From Omphiscola glabra (lineage: Eukaryota > Mollusca > Gastropoda > Lymnaeidae), in contig OZ024794.1 of the NCBI GenBank assembly GCA_964017045.1, positions 30,041,815-30,105,814 of the forward strand: a stretch of 64,000 nucleotides of DNA. The letters are read 5' to 3'. How positions within the stretch are numbered: position 1 is the first letter of the stretch; each line of letters starts with the position of its first letter. The notes under the pieces are model-generated. The model saw nothing but the letters and a program-made list of their open reading frames with translations. It searched no databases and was not told the origin of the DNA. Positions 38,511-50,600 of the stretch are shown here, piece by piece. The translations under genes were made by a program, and so were the position numbers.

Positions 38511-39089
38511 CTAGCTGCTATCATCTTCCAACGGAGTAGCCAGGTGTTGCTCTATCATAACAATGGCCAGAGCAGCTGATTTATCATTTTCCTCTTGCGG
38601 AACTGATATACCAGACAAGTCAACATCATCCTCATCTAACCTTCAGCACTTAAAATAGAAGCATTGTCGGTGTGGGCAATAATTGCCATAAGCTCTCTCT
38701 GTCTCCTGGTAGCTATTCGCATTGGTAGAATCCTTTTTTTTTAATGTGTATCAGGTGCTGATTTCTTATGCTCCAGCGTGCATTGTCGGTGCTGTTGAAC
38801 TTTGTTTTTCCTCAACATGACGTGATGCAAAATAGATGTTACAGATTTTGCAAATCCGTTCAAGTGGTGATGAATGGACTGAGTGACAATATAGAACAAA
38901 TGGAAGCGTTGTGAATGCCTTTGTGAATCGAGGTAACATATTATCAAATCTTACAGAATGGTTGAAGAACAAAAGATGGCAATCTGTGCAAGTCACCCCA
39001 AGAAGCATCTGGTGCCTTAAGGTCTTCACTATAGTTTGGAAGGTTGGAATTGGTGGGGAAATAGTTTTGCTTTGTAAAATGTGCGGCAC
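38511..39089 (-). pseudogene. Decayed ORF with zinc-finger-like Cys/His pattern
   Basis: Reading leftward on the minus strand, coding-like segments run in different frames. First come HQMLLGVTCTDCHLLFF and LERICKICNIYFASRH (frame ending at 38,766). Then, after a shift, come QHRQCTLEHKK and later ATRRQRELMAIIAHTDNAS. After another shift comes the acidic DEDDVDLSGISVPQEENDK, ending LEDDSS and a TAG at 38,511-38,513. Two Cys-x2-Cys pairs with later His residues suggest zinc-binding fingers. At least two frameshifts and one in-frame stop show it is dead. There are no introns and it lies within repeat DNA, so it is probably transposon- or retrocopy-derived. I do not recognise the family. Confidence 0.5.
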
Positions 39090-39094
39090 GAATC

Positions 39095-39172
39095 AGATTA
39101 GTGGTCAGACTAGTGGTCAATTTAGTGGTCAGACTAGTGGTCAGATTAGTGGTCAGATTAGTGGTCAGATTT
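39095..39172. repeat. 12-bp minisatellite
   Basis: Six or seven copies of ATTAGTGGTCAG with ACTAGTGGTCAG variants, directly beside the decayed ORF. Confidence 0.93.
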
Positions 39173-40410
39173 TATTTCCTCTTCCCCAATCCCAGGCCTA
39201 AAGCAAATCATACGGTAGCTTCCCTTTTCGACTGCACGATGTTATTATTGTTACTAACTTTACTTTCCCCTAATTCTCAAAATATCGTATTCCTACTCTA
39301 TCAAAATCATACAATTTGACTGCACGTGGCACTTGAGCCTTGCCCTTGTTCCATACCCGCAACATTATCGCAAACATACCGCCTTAGTCATTTACGATAA
39401 ACTGAATTGACGGGTTAAGAGAGGCCAACTTTTGACTCCTCTTGCACTATCAAAGTGTGCTGACATTCTGACCAGCCATCTGCAGTGCACAGACACACAT
39501 TAAATAAATTTTTAAAAGCCTACAAATTTTATGACTGTTTACACTCATTTACACGTATAATTTTTTTTTAATAATGTAACAACCAGTCAATTTTTAAGAT
39601 TGATATTTTAATAGAGAAAGCATGATTTTTGACGTCAATTAATGTAACCCCCCCCCTCCCCCCCCCCCCAAAAAAAATCCCCTTTGTCAACAGAGCTAGC
39701 CATTTTTTTAAAGTAAATTTCGTTGTTTCTTAAGGATTAACTATAAAAATTCAAGCATTTCATAATGGCATTGGGTGAGTTTTATCGCCTGCACATCGAG
39801 TGGATTCGGCTCCTAAGGGAGGGGGGGGGGGTGTCATCCAGAAATGTTGCCAATTTAATTTTTACCCCCATCGTCACAAAAAGCTAGACCCATCCACTCA
39901 AATAATAACGTCATAAACCTCTGCTACCCCCCCCCTCCAAATAAAAAAAAATCCCTCTGTCCACTAACGTCCTCTACAAACCCTTAAAAAATTTCACCTC
40001 CAATGTATATCGAATTATTGCACATATGTCAGAAACATTTCCCTAGAACGGTAGTTTTGAACCAGGGGTCATAGCACCACTATGGTGCGGAAGACCCAGA
40101 AAAAAATTGTATTTGCTGCCATCCTCTGTAACCACTTGTAACTTGATCAGAGGCCCTTTTTTCCGACCTCGAATACCTGTACTGACTCTCGCGGTGGGTG
40201 TAGTTTAAAAACAAAATAATTATAATTGTTGTATAAAAGAATAATGTTAAAAAAATTCTGTAATTTAGGGTTATTAAGTGCAAATTTTTTTAACCCCTTT
40301 TAATGTGACGTCACATGACTTTAACAACCCGTTCATCACACATCGTCACAAAAATGTGACTCCCCTCCTCCTTTTTAGACGCGTGACGTCATTTTTGGAT
40401 GGTCCCTTAG

Positions 40411-41407
40411 TCCACTGAGAGTTAATCAATGGAGAACTCTTCGTGTATGCATTGTGGCTAGGAATGCAAAATTAAAATTTACAATTTTTGTCAGTAACAT
40501 TCAGTGACAATCAATTAAAAATTGTTAAAAATATCGTCCATTGTTCATGCAGCCCATGATCTGCCAAGAATGTAATCCGTTTGTCTTCAGATTTGGCGAA
40601 CAACATCTGGTTTAAAAAAAAATTGTCTTAGTGTTTCAAATCATCAGTGATGACCACCACCCCCCTGTCATTTATAGCGTTGTATAACATTTAAATTGAC
40701 CGCTCTCAAATATTGTATAACATTTAGAGCAACCACCCCCGATAACACATAATAAAGTCCAAAGACAAGCACATTTCAGGCAAAAATCTAGAAATTATTT
40801 TTCTACAAAAATGTGCTAAAAATAATTTTTAGTTTTTAATAATCTAGGCCAATTCCGTAAATTTGAAAAGCAAAACTTTTGCCAAAAAAAAAAAAAAAAG
40901 AATTTATAAAAAGAACAACTGAAATCCCCCCCCCCCCCCCCCCAAGGGGCCCCCAATCAAATAGACGTAAAGAAACTATTATCTCATGCTGACCCCGAGT
41001 TTTAACTAACTCAAATCAATAGAGTGAGCGAGATACAAGTAGGACTATTTCAGATTATCCTTGACATAGCTCAAAACAGTTGCGTAGTTTGATTTAGGAA
41101 CACCCCGGGCAGTCAAGTTTTTGCCGCTCTACCCCCACCCTTACTCCTACGCTCGTGAATCAAACCAATGGAGTGAAAGACATACACCTGCAAAAGATTT
41201 TATTAGACTCGTCCTCCGCACCATCACATGGTCAGCTCAGTCTTTTAAAATCGTCCTTGAACTTGAACTCACGTGGGCCTACTCCATAGTTTACCCGTCC
41301 TTGAACTTTCTCGCCACCAATTCACTCAAACATAAGCCCAAGAAAGTATTTTGTTCACGCTTGAGTCTAGTGCACTGACCTCCAGCCAGTAGCGCATGGT
41401 TATGTCC
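40411..41407. other. Intergenic, nothing recognised
   Basis: Unique AT-rich DNA with a C run near 40,927. No gene signal. Confidence 0.5.
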
Positions 41408-41625
41408 AGAACTTGGTTGTTGGTTTAAAAATGGCATTAGTGACTTATAATATAATCATACCATTGGATTGTTTGTTAAGCAGAACGTGGTTGTTTGGCT
41501 CAAACATGGCATTAGTGACTTATAATATATCATACCATTGTTTGTTCAGCAGACCTTTGTTGTTGGCTCTAACATGGCATTATTTACGTAAAATATATCA
41601 TACCCGTACCATTGTTTGTTAAGGG
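41408..41625. repeat. About 75-bp tandem repeat, 3 copies
   Basis: Three diverged copies share TGGCATTAGTGACTTATAAT and ATCATACCATTG and begin near 41,410, 41,482 and 41,560. Unit length varies through small indels. Confidence 0.85.
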
Positions 41626-42633
41626 ATTTACTGCAGATTTTTCCATGATCGTTCTTGGCATGCATTTTCATTTTTCAGATATTTCTTCCTTTTTTTTCTT
41701 CTTTTCTCTCCCTTTTTTAAACAAAAGCGGAGTGGGAGGTTATATTTTGTTTGCTGACGCCCCCCCCCCCCCCCACACACACAAACTTTTTAAAAAATGG
41801 TTACCCTTAAACATAAAATAGTCGAAATATTGCGTCCACATTTGCAAAAATTAATTCAATCTTGTCTTGAAATATAAAATTTGATTCAAATCTTTGTGTT
41901 AAAAGTGTTCTTTTCCCAGGATAATTCTGCTTTACATTCCGGTAGTTATGGATATGCCTTAGTTCCCTCGTGATATTAAGATCAACATCATGTTGATACT
42001 TAAAAAAAAAATTAACCTACCTACAGCTTGACGTAACTGTACCTCTGAAACTTCTAAATAACTAAAAATGAAAAAAAAAAATTCATCATAATTGTAGACT
42101 GTTGCTCTTCTGGTCTATGATATAAGGGATGAAGGAATTCAGTTTAAATTTGTCTCTTGGAGAAAACTGTTAAACTGCATCAGGTACAGCTTCATCGTTG
42201 GCTTGTTTTTTTTCCCGCCCCCTTTCTTTTCACTGTAGACTTGTATTCTACATCAGGCAATCTAGATTTAACTTCTTGCTCAATAGCACCAAAAGGTGAT
42301 TTAAAATAACCGACAAAATATTAGATCTATATTGTTTAAAGAAATAAATGCGATGAAAAAGAAGAACCTAGTTTCTGGAGTAAAAAAAATATGTAGAAAC
42401 ATAGACGATAGCATACATCATAAAAGAACATAGGAGTTGCAACACTGGAAATGACATTTTAGCGGTTGGTATTGAGATCCACCTTCGATATACTAATAAA
42501 ATTAGCCTTAGATGTTTATAAACGGCCCCTATTGCTAAAAGTTACAAAAAGCAGACCGGATTCAAGTCAACAAAATTAAAGAAGTTTAACTTGCAAGCAT
42601 TTTCATTTTAAGATTAAACATTGTTGAAAAAAT
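41626..42633. other. Intergenic, nothing recognised
   Basis: AT-rich unique DNA with a C run at 41,760-41,774. No gene recognised. Confidence 0.5.
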
Positions 42634-42900
42634 AAGTTAGGGATACCCGACAAGTAATCGGCAGAAGCGGCACTGAGCACGAAACTCTTGGCCGGCCACT
42701 CAAGAAGAGCGGCATCCCCAGCCCCGATCCGGCACTTCGTTTCCGTTAAAGCCGAGCCTAGGCCGAGGACCTCCCCGCTGCTAATCAGCGGTCGCGTGAT
42801 AGCTTGGCTCACGACCCCCCCCCCCCCCCACGTAAATGGGGCTCGTTTGTTCAAATGGGTCCGGAAAAACCGACCAAGCTGGGCAGAAGTTAGGGATACC
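42634..42900 (-). mobile_element. SINE-like retroposon with 14-bp target duplication
   Basis: A GC-rich 239-bp body (42,648-42,886) is flanked by identical 14-bp direct repeats AAGTTAGGGATACC (42,634-42,647 and 42,887-42,900). Direct repeats of this length without inverted termini are typical of LINE-mediated retroposition. On the minus strand, TGAGCCAAGCTATCACGCG may be a degenerate tRNA-like head, which is weak evidence. Orientation is therefore tentative. Long open frames cross it on both strands only because it is GC-rich. Confidence 0.6.
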
Positions 42901-42918
42901 AGACTTCCGTATTTAGTA

Positions 42919-43105
42919 CAGAGGCCTAGCTAGAGTGTTCGGCGCCTGGGGACAAGATTCATTTTAAAGCGCCCTCTTTTCCTTCTTTCAACTCTCAAAC
43001 CCATTATTTTCATTAAAAAAATAACAGCAAAACACATTTTGGCGCCCCTAACTAGCTGGCGCCCGGGTACATCTGTACCCCCTGCCCCCCTAAGCTACGC
43101 CTCTG
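42919..43105. mobile_element. hAT MITE, family A, copy 3, intact target duplication
   Basis: A 187-bp element with ends CAGAGGCCTAGCTAG and AAGCTACGCCTCTG, flanked by perfect 8-bp duplications ATTTAGTA (42,911-42,918 and 43,106-43,113). This copy settles the hAT-type assignment of family A. It inserted just 18 bp from the retroposon before it. Confidence 0.9.
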
Positions 43106-43469
43106 ATTTAGTACCGGGTACGGACAGTTTGTATTTTTTCGACCCCCTTGTCCCTACTAAATTTTGCGTCCGTATTTGTCAGTACTTTCCTCTCGTCGTC
43201 CGGCTTGTCCGTTCTTATGGCAGAGACGACTTGCTTGCCTTAATTCCATTCGTCTAATCTTATTTCTCCACAAAGGCAAGCACAATGAATAGTTTCAGCG
43301 CCATCGTAAGGAACAATTCTCGTTAACCTATGATTACTGCTGCACCTGAATGAGACCGCTTGAGACTATCTGCACATGTAAAAGAAATCTTCTCAACAAA
43401 ATTTTTTTCTAAAGCGATCACTTTGATTAGCTAACTTATGTAAAACAATATTTGTCACCTGCTAAGCAC

Positions 43470-43683
43470 AACCAGAGGAGGAAGTAAAAGAGGAAGACAA
43501 CAAATAATAATAATAATAAAGACAGAGAAAAAGATGGGAAGATAACATCAAAAAGTGGATGGGATTAAAACTAGGCAATGCTATGCGTAGTGCAGAAGAC
43601 CGAGAGGAATGGAGGATAGTTTTCATGTCATCTGTGGCGCCCCAACGGTCCAAGGACTAAGGGACATGATGATGATGATGATG
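43470..43683 (+). mobile_element. 3' end of a non-LTR retrotransposon
   Basis: 43,520-43,660 encodes RQRKRWEDNIKKWMG, then AEDREEWR, ending in TAA. This matches the C-terminal tail common in animal LINE polyproteins downstream of the reverse transcriptase. It is followed by an ATGATGATG microsatellite tail, the usual 3' end of such elements. The copy is 5'-truncated to its last 200 bp. Confidence 0.75.
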
Positions 43684-43984
43684 AAACTGAAGTATGGATT
43701 CAACACAAACAATTTCTGTAGATTAAAAAATGGGTGCAATTATTTCAACATTTGAAAGCAAATGGTATACTTTCTGTACATTTGCAACTCCTGCTTGAGT
43801 TTTCATTCAGCCTTCCTGGAACAACTGCACATGTGGAGCGAGCTTTATCTCGGGTTGGCGATGCTTGAACGTTTGAGAAATCGCAGCTTAAGGTTCACTC
43901 TACCGTCCTGCGCAAGCGGGAGCGTCTCCGAGGAAACTTAAGGGGTCGCCCGCATGGAATTTACCTCTTTTTGGCGTGGTGGAC

Positions 43985-44480
43985 TAGTAGGATGGTCTTG
44001 TCCACCCGAAGCCAAAAACCCGGGACGACCGCATGACTCCCAACGCAACGAGAATAGTACACGTTGCCGTTAATGGATATGAGGCTTGGGTGGTGGTAAA
44101 CCCGTGCCGATGATTTTTAGCTATGCAGCCCTGAGAAAGACGCTCCAAGGCAAACGTTTCGTCCCAGCTTTTCGTCCCGACCGAAAGACTCCTTGGGCGG
44201 TGGTGTAGGGGGTGGTAACGCCACACCATTCCCCCTGGAGTAGAAGCAAACCCGCCCAAACCCTCTGTGAAAATCGGCTGCGAACGCTTTAAGCGCAGCG
44301 TTTACGGTCGACCGGGCGTCCCCCAGGCCGGGGGGGGGGGGGGGGTCACGGCGTGCCACTGCACGATTTGGCGGCTGGGAAACCCGGCGTCTGGCCCGTG
44401 TGGAGGTGTGCCGGGTAGGGGGAGGGCATTAAGAGCTCGCACTTGACGGCCCACCGACACCATTTCCCAATGCGACGCAT
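43985..44480. repeat. Interspersed repeat, family E, copy 2
   Basis: Shares its left block (ATGCAGCCCTGAGAAAG) and right block (GGAGGGCATTAAGAGCTCGC, CGACGGCCCACCGACACCAT) with 29,930-30,360. The middle is longer, GC-rich and has a G run at 44,329-44,345. Class unknown. Confidence 0.55.
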
Positions 44481-47045
44481 GTAGTAATCACTCTGAGCGA
44501 TATTTTGATTGTTCCGTGTAACATTGATCTAAAATGTCCTCAATTTATGAATTTTATGATATGCTTCTTGTGAACAGAAATTTTTAAAAAGCGATTCATG
44601 TGTCTGCAAAATATTTACAATAGTTTTTAACAAAATGATGTCCAGAAGGATATTATTAATTAAACAACCATTGACAACACCTCCCCCTCCCCACACTGAT
44701 ATGCCCCTGGTTGCTTTGCGCCTTTGTGGCCGTCCGTGGCATCCAGAAAAATCTGGTAAGCTAAAAGAAGTACAAATGAAATAGAATTATTTTTTTTAAA
44801 GAATTGGTTTAAAGTAAATCTGGCACTGGGTACTATCATTCAACATGGGTACTCTAATAAAAGAAAACGTGTTAAATTCTGTAAATCTTATTTTTATCCA
44901 GATTCAAATCAAGTTCAAAGAAATATGGCGAGGAAAACACACAACAGCAACTAAAAATAAATGAGATAAATAAATTACTAAAAAAATTTTTTTTAAATAA
45001 TAATAATACAAAAAAAATGAAGGGTTTAAACAAAACAAGCCAGCTAAAACTAGAGCCGTAACTATCAACGCGGCACATTTGACAGGGTGCTGTTTTGTGA
45101 TGGCGTCAAGATGATAGGATATTAATTTATTTTATTGGAATTTTTTTAAAAAAAAAGGAAAAAAGGGGTGGGTGTTAAATTTTAAATAAGAAGCTTTTAT
45201 TAATGACGAGATTTTAACAAATAAATAGTATGAGAATTACAAAACAACATTAGACTTGCTATTAAGTAACAACTAAAAATACAGGATTCAAAACCAGATC
45301 AAGTTCAAATGCAATGGACACCTAAATTGCCACTAGGATCATCTGTTGACTGTTGTTTTCCGAGTAATAAGTGTGGAGCGGGGAATCATTTTCATTCTTC
45401 ATGCTTTGCCGTAGCACAGCCCTACTCCTAGCTCTTCATCCCAAGCCCCGAGCGTTTTAAATATAATTATAATATGATAACTTATATGGAGAAAATGAGT
45501 TTGTTTTGAATGTTATTTCTCTACTCGTGTTACAATTTTCGAGTACCGGTACTACACTAGGCCTAGGAATAAGACACTCCACTACATTCCATGTTCCATG
45601 GCCATGGTCATGGTTGAATGAATTTTGTGGGTTTTTTTTGCCATTGCTAGCCCACTGCGTAAATTATGTGCATGAAAATGCTGTTCTCTGTATTTATTAT
45701 CCAACAATAGGGCTCTACGAGTTTATCTTTATTTTGGAGCAGAGACTTCAGTTGCACTAAATTCGCACACAAAGAATAACACGTTCGTAATATTCTTTTT
45801 TAAGGGCAGCCAAACTTAAAGGAGGTCACGTCGCATAGGGAGCTTTTATCTTGTGCGGTTTACAAATGTTATGTTAAAACAATTATGTCTCATTTATAAT
45901 TAAACATGCTATACTGTACTTTTATTAAAATTAGTAAATGTTTGGTGCATTTTCATAAAATGTTTTTATTCATGTTTGCATTTTAAAGTAAATCCTGAAT
46001 TTGGGACTTTAATTATTCACGATTGTGATAATTTAGCCGCACAACTATAAGAATACATAAACAAAATGATTTTATAACGCGGAAAAAGTCACATGATTCT
46101 CTAAAAAAGAAAAAGGTGGGGGGGGGGGGGGCAGGAGAAAATAAGATAAAACCCAACGTTTTTCCCCAAATAGCTATTTCATAAAGACTTCACTTGCACG
46201 TGAGTAGTAGTAATATATTTTATCAGTAACGTATGACGTATGTTTCCAATAAGCATGCAATTTACCTCTGACGCAATGTAATTAATGCATTTTGAAAACA
46301 ATTTGTATTAACAGTCCAATTATTGTAATTTGTTATTATTGGAAAACTGTATTTTTGTTTTAATTTGTGATTTAAAAAAGACTGAAAAATGTTTCTCAAG
46401 AATCGTTAAAATTTCGCCAGATTGATAAATAAATAGCAAATAATTATATACAGATATATATATAGTAAGAACGTATTCATACATATATTTTTAGAAAAAG
46501 GAGCATTCACCTACCAAGTTGCCCTTTAGCATTAGTTGACATAATTAATTTTCTTGGCTCATTAGATATTATTTGGTGTCTTTGTTCCCCAATGCTTCAT
46601 CGTCTGTTAAAAAGAAAATTAGTTGCTTCTTACGCATCTAATTTCACACTTGACCAAGGTCGTTCGTACAAAATAATGTCTATAATATAATTTTGGGGGA
46701 TTAGGGTGCCAAAATTCAGAGTTTTCCCCGGGTACAGTTTTTGCTTGACATGGCTTTGCACTCGACACAACTATTTAAATAAAAGCGATCTTTGTAAATT
46801 TAGGTCTTAGAAACTTAAAGCAAGTAATTTAAATTCATGTCATAAATGCAAATAAATGTCTAGCTGAGTAGGTTATATATAAAATTGTATTGAATATATG
46901 TTATAAAAATTTCCACACAAATTTCCCAGTGTTTATGAAGAGAGATATAATTTTTTTTTTCTTTTTGGAGTTGGGCGGCGGGGGGGGGGGGGGGGGGGGG
47001 TAGGGGTGGGAAGAGTTTTTCATAAATTTTGGTACAGGGAACACG
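44481..47045. other. Intergenic, nothing recognised
   Basis: About 2.5 kb of AT-rich unique DNA with a G run near 46,118 and another near 46,981. Short open frames only. Confidence 0.5.
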
Positions 47046-47381
47046 CAGTGGTGGTATTCATCCGGTTCGTACCGGTTCTGTCGAATTGTTGTCTGCGTCA
47101 GTCTACTGTATATGCCTATATTTTATTATTTATTTTTTGTTCGGTTCGGTTTGTTGAAACGACGCCTTCTGCATCCACACAATGTGGAATCGCAAATTTA
47201 TAATCACTTACTCATTTTTGAAGGTTCATCTGTCGTATAAGATCTAGTTTTATCTAACTCTTTTATTTAAGTATGCCATATTACAATAACCGTATCGTTT
47301 TTTAAAACAAAATCGGCCCACATAAATAATATGTCATTACAGTAGTGAACCGCTTGTTAATTTATTTGAATCCCACCACTA
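47046..47381. mobile_element. hAT-like element, flanks decayed
   Basis: A 336-bp segment with ends CAGTGGTGGTATTCA and TGAATCCCACCACTA, whose inner parts also pair loosely (CGGTTCGTACCGGTTC against GAACCGCTTG). No matched 8-bp flank found. Confidence 0.6.
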
Positions 47382-47624
47382 ACTGGGGACAGGATCACTT
47401 GGTTCACGGATTACTTTCACGACTATTACTATTATGAATGTGAGAGAAAAAAGAAGAGAGAAAAAAAAAACTAGAGCTACTCATCCTAAAACTACAGTTT
47501 GCAATCTAAGCTCGTGATAGTGGTGAAAATGTCATCAATTTTCCGTCTAGGAGTAGGAGAAAACACGTTTAGAAAACGGTTATATTATTTTTTGGGGGAG
47601 GGGAAAGGGGAGGGGGTCATGAGT

Positions 47625-47633
47625 TATATAAAA
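47625..47633 (+). promoter_or_regulatory. Candidate TATA box of the fasciclin gene
   Basis: TATATAAAA lies 32 bp before an initiator-like TCACTTT whose A is at 47,657. It is followed 22 bp later by a consensus donor (GCG|GTAAGT). The spacing is right for a TATA-initiator core promoter, and the downstream gene has an acceptor in its 5' UTR that needs such a leader exon. Confidence 0.4.
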
Positions 47634-47656
47634 CCGATTATCCTCGTCAGCTCTTC

Positions 47657-50600
47657 ACTTTTCGACAGTCCAATTTGCGGTAAGTTGCTGTTTGTGTTAA
47701 TGAATGCGCTTTCTAACATTGGATCATTTGTGACACACTGGTTTATGAGAATGAATTTGTGCAATCTTCAATACCCGGTATAGTATAGTCTACATTATTT
47801 ATGAGTAGTTAATCTTGACAATGTAGAGCTTGCATCTGGTACCTCGTATTTTAATATTAAGCCAATTTGAACGTGGTAAATTCTTTACAAGTGAACATCA
47901 CGCATTTTATTGATAAATATATGATTTAGTTATTTAATTTAAATCATTATTCGACTACGTTGGTATTGGTATTGTGAGCATCCTAGTCCTAGCAGTTCAT
48001 TGGAAATGGGAGAATACACGTTTAAAAAGAACCGAAATGTGGGATCCATAATCTATCATAATCTTTGGTTAAAAGTTAAATAACTTTTAGCCCCCCCCCC
48101 CCCCAAAAAAAAAACAGCAAACAAAACAAACACCCCCTCCCCCAAACCACACACACACTACAATAGGATGATACGACTACCTAGTTCAAGGCCTGCAGTT
48201 CTCAACCCGTGGGTTGCGATTGTCATGGATCACCAGATAATACCCAGGGGCTGTTTGGGAATATCAGAAATGAGATTTTTTGTAAAAAATCAGCATCAGC
48301 ATAGTGAGACCGTTTGTAGCCTTATGTTATGCCAACACACTGCTGTTTAGTACGATACCCGATAACCGTATACTTATACTTTTCTCAACACCAGTTTCTC
48401 ACATTCTAGGTGTAATCTTGGTTGTGGGTCACAACTACGTGGCAAACACTATAAAAGAATCATGACAAGAAAAGATTGAGAACCACTGTCATAGGCCTAT
48501 CATGTTTAGGGCCAACAAAGTCTCAAGATTATGCAAACGTTTAATATTAGTAAATACATTAATTTCTTTTAAAGTATGGCTTAACTATCTTTACAAGTAT
48601 ATCTTTACAAGTATTAAAATGCATTTTACTTTTCCTACAGGCAATATAAAAAAATTGACAACAAACCATGCAGTACAGGACCATTCTACTCATTGTCTCC
48701 CTTGCATTTGTCAAGGGTGCTGATGTAAGATTTATATATTAATAATTATTAAATATAACTTTCTTGTCAACTTGAAATCTGAAAATGTAGTTAAAATTTC
48801 TTCACATAAAATAATCTTGCCCACATTTTTCAATTTAATGGTGGACTTCAAATTATTTTAGATGACAAAATTGAAATAATGAAGATAGACTAATAGAATG
48901 AATTTGTATGAAAGCTCTTGCCAAGGGTGTTAAACATTTGTAGGTGTTTAATTTACACATTAGTATGTTGATTTAATTCTCTTCAAATTTAAAAAAAAAA
49001 CAGGTCGACAAGAAATTTCTGTTCATGGACTCTGCATTGAATTTGGCAGACTTCCCTGTTGTTGGAGACTTGTTAATCCCTGAGCTCTTGAAGCAACTGG
49101 GTCTTGATACTCTCTACTCTCTTGTGAATAAGGCTGGCCTAACTGCAACCCTGTCTGGAACAGGTAAGTGCTCAAATGTGGAAAATATTAAGAGTGCTGA
49201 CCCGAGGGGGAGGCCGCTGCCAACCGGGGGGTGGGGGCATTGGTTTAAGATCTGTAAACTACAGTAAACTAATGCACAAGCCTTTTTTAGTAAATAAAGA
49301 AATATTAAGTTACCTTCATTGTCTTAGAAGATTCCACAGAACATGAGAAAAACGTTACTGGAAATGTTTATATACAGATATATAAAGTACAGGCACAGGA
49401 CAGAAGATCCATTTTATTTACTTATGTACACAGGCGCTAAGACTCGGATTTTTTTTGTCGCTTTCGGATTTTAATGACTGGTGAAAAATTATAATGTTCG
49501 GAAAATCGGAATAATTCCGACAAATTCGGAAGGGTTTGCAGGTCTGTGGAACCCTTTCTAATATGAAGAATTTCACTATACCCGATACTAAAATTACTAA
49601 AAACAAGAGTTCAGATGGTTGGGAATGGTATATTTTTACCTCCTAAGAATAAAAATTTTAATAACAATGGGAGGCTGAATGAGGAATTGTTAAAAGTTTA
49701 GGTATTTTGTTTTATTCAAGATCTAATTAATTCTCCAGAACATTTACAATTGTACAATTATTTGACGTGTTTGGTCTCTATCAGAAATTAAACAATTCCC
49801 CCATTAGGCCTTTCTTTTTCACTTTATGATTATATTTTTCACAGGCCCTTTCACTCTGTTTGCCCCAACCAATGATGCCTTGTCCAACTTGCCAGCATGG
49901 GTTAAGAAAGCTGTGTCCAATGTGACTATTTTGGCTGATGTTCTTGAGTACCATGTTCTAGCAGGAAGTGTTAAGTCATCTGCACTGGCCAATGAGCTTC
50001 TTGTTGACACTGTTCTACCAGGAAAGAAGCTTCGCATCAATCTCTATGATAAACAGGGCACAACAGTGGTAAGCCTTCACTATATAAAATACCAAGTAAC
50101 TGATGTTAACCAAAAGCACAGCTACTGTTTCACTGCAGATATGTCTTATAAAAATGGTTTTGCTTAATTTGTAGGCATTAGCAAGTCACCATTATCCATT
50201 GATTGAATGCCATCTCATAACTGCAATATTGTTCTCTAAAATATGTGGCAATCTTTTTGTAATTTAAGACTTAATATACCGGTATTTATACTATACGGTA
50301 GTTAGATATGCAAAAGAAATTAATAAATATTCACACCATGTTAGTTCTCCTTTGATGCTTTTTGATACTGTTAATAGCTGGACTTGTATTTAACTTAACC
50401 TATAAGAAGTATAAAGAGCTGTGAATCAATATTTGAAATGAAGCCAAGAATCTATTAGAATGAAGCATATAAATTTGACTCTTGTAAAAATTAACATCAA
50501 TTTTAACTGGTAAAATTATTGCAAGTCAATTGTTACAATTCAGAGTGATTAAAGACATATATAATGGGAATGTGGTTTTTATCAGAACCAACCAAAAAAT

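Larger units (their letters stand above)
38155..40410. mobile_element. C-rich DNA repeat complex
   Basis: The left edge AAGGGGTGTCCATTAATTAC resembles the complement of the right edge (GACGTCATTTTTGGATGGTC, then CCTTA). The interior has at least three blocks of the form ATTAATGTAAC, a C run, then CCTTTGTCAAC, at about 38,190, 39,635 and 39,920. I read it as one or several overlapping copies of a DNA transposon family rich in CRE-like TGACGTCA. The exact element borders are uncertain. Confidence 0.4.

Noticed and set aside
38911..39201. A 96-codon plus-strand frame
   Set aside because: It is antisense to the decayed zinc-finger-like ORF and runs into the 12-bp tandem repeat. The minus strand carries the coherent motifs.
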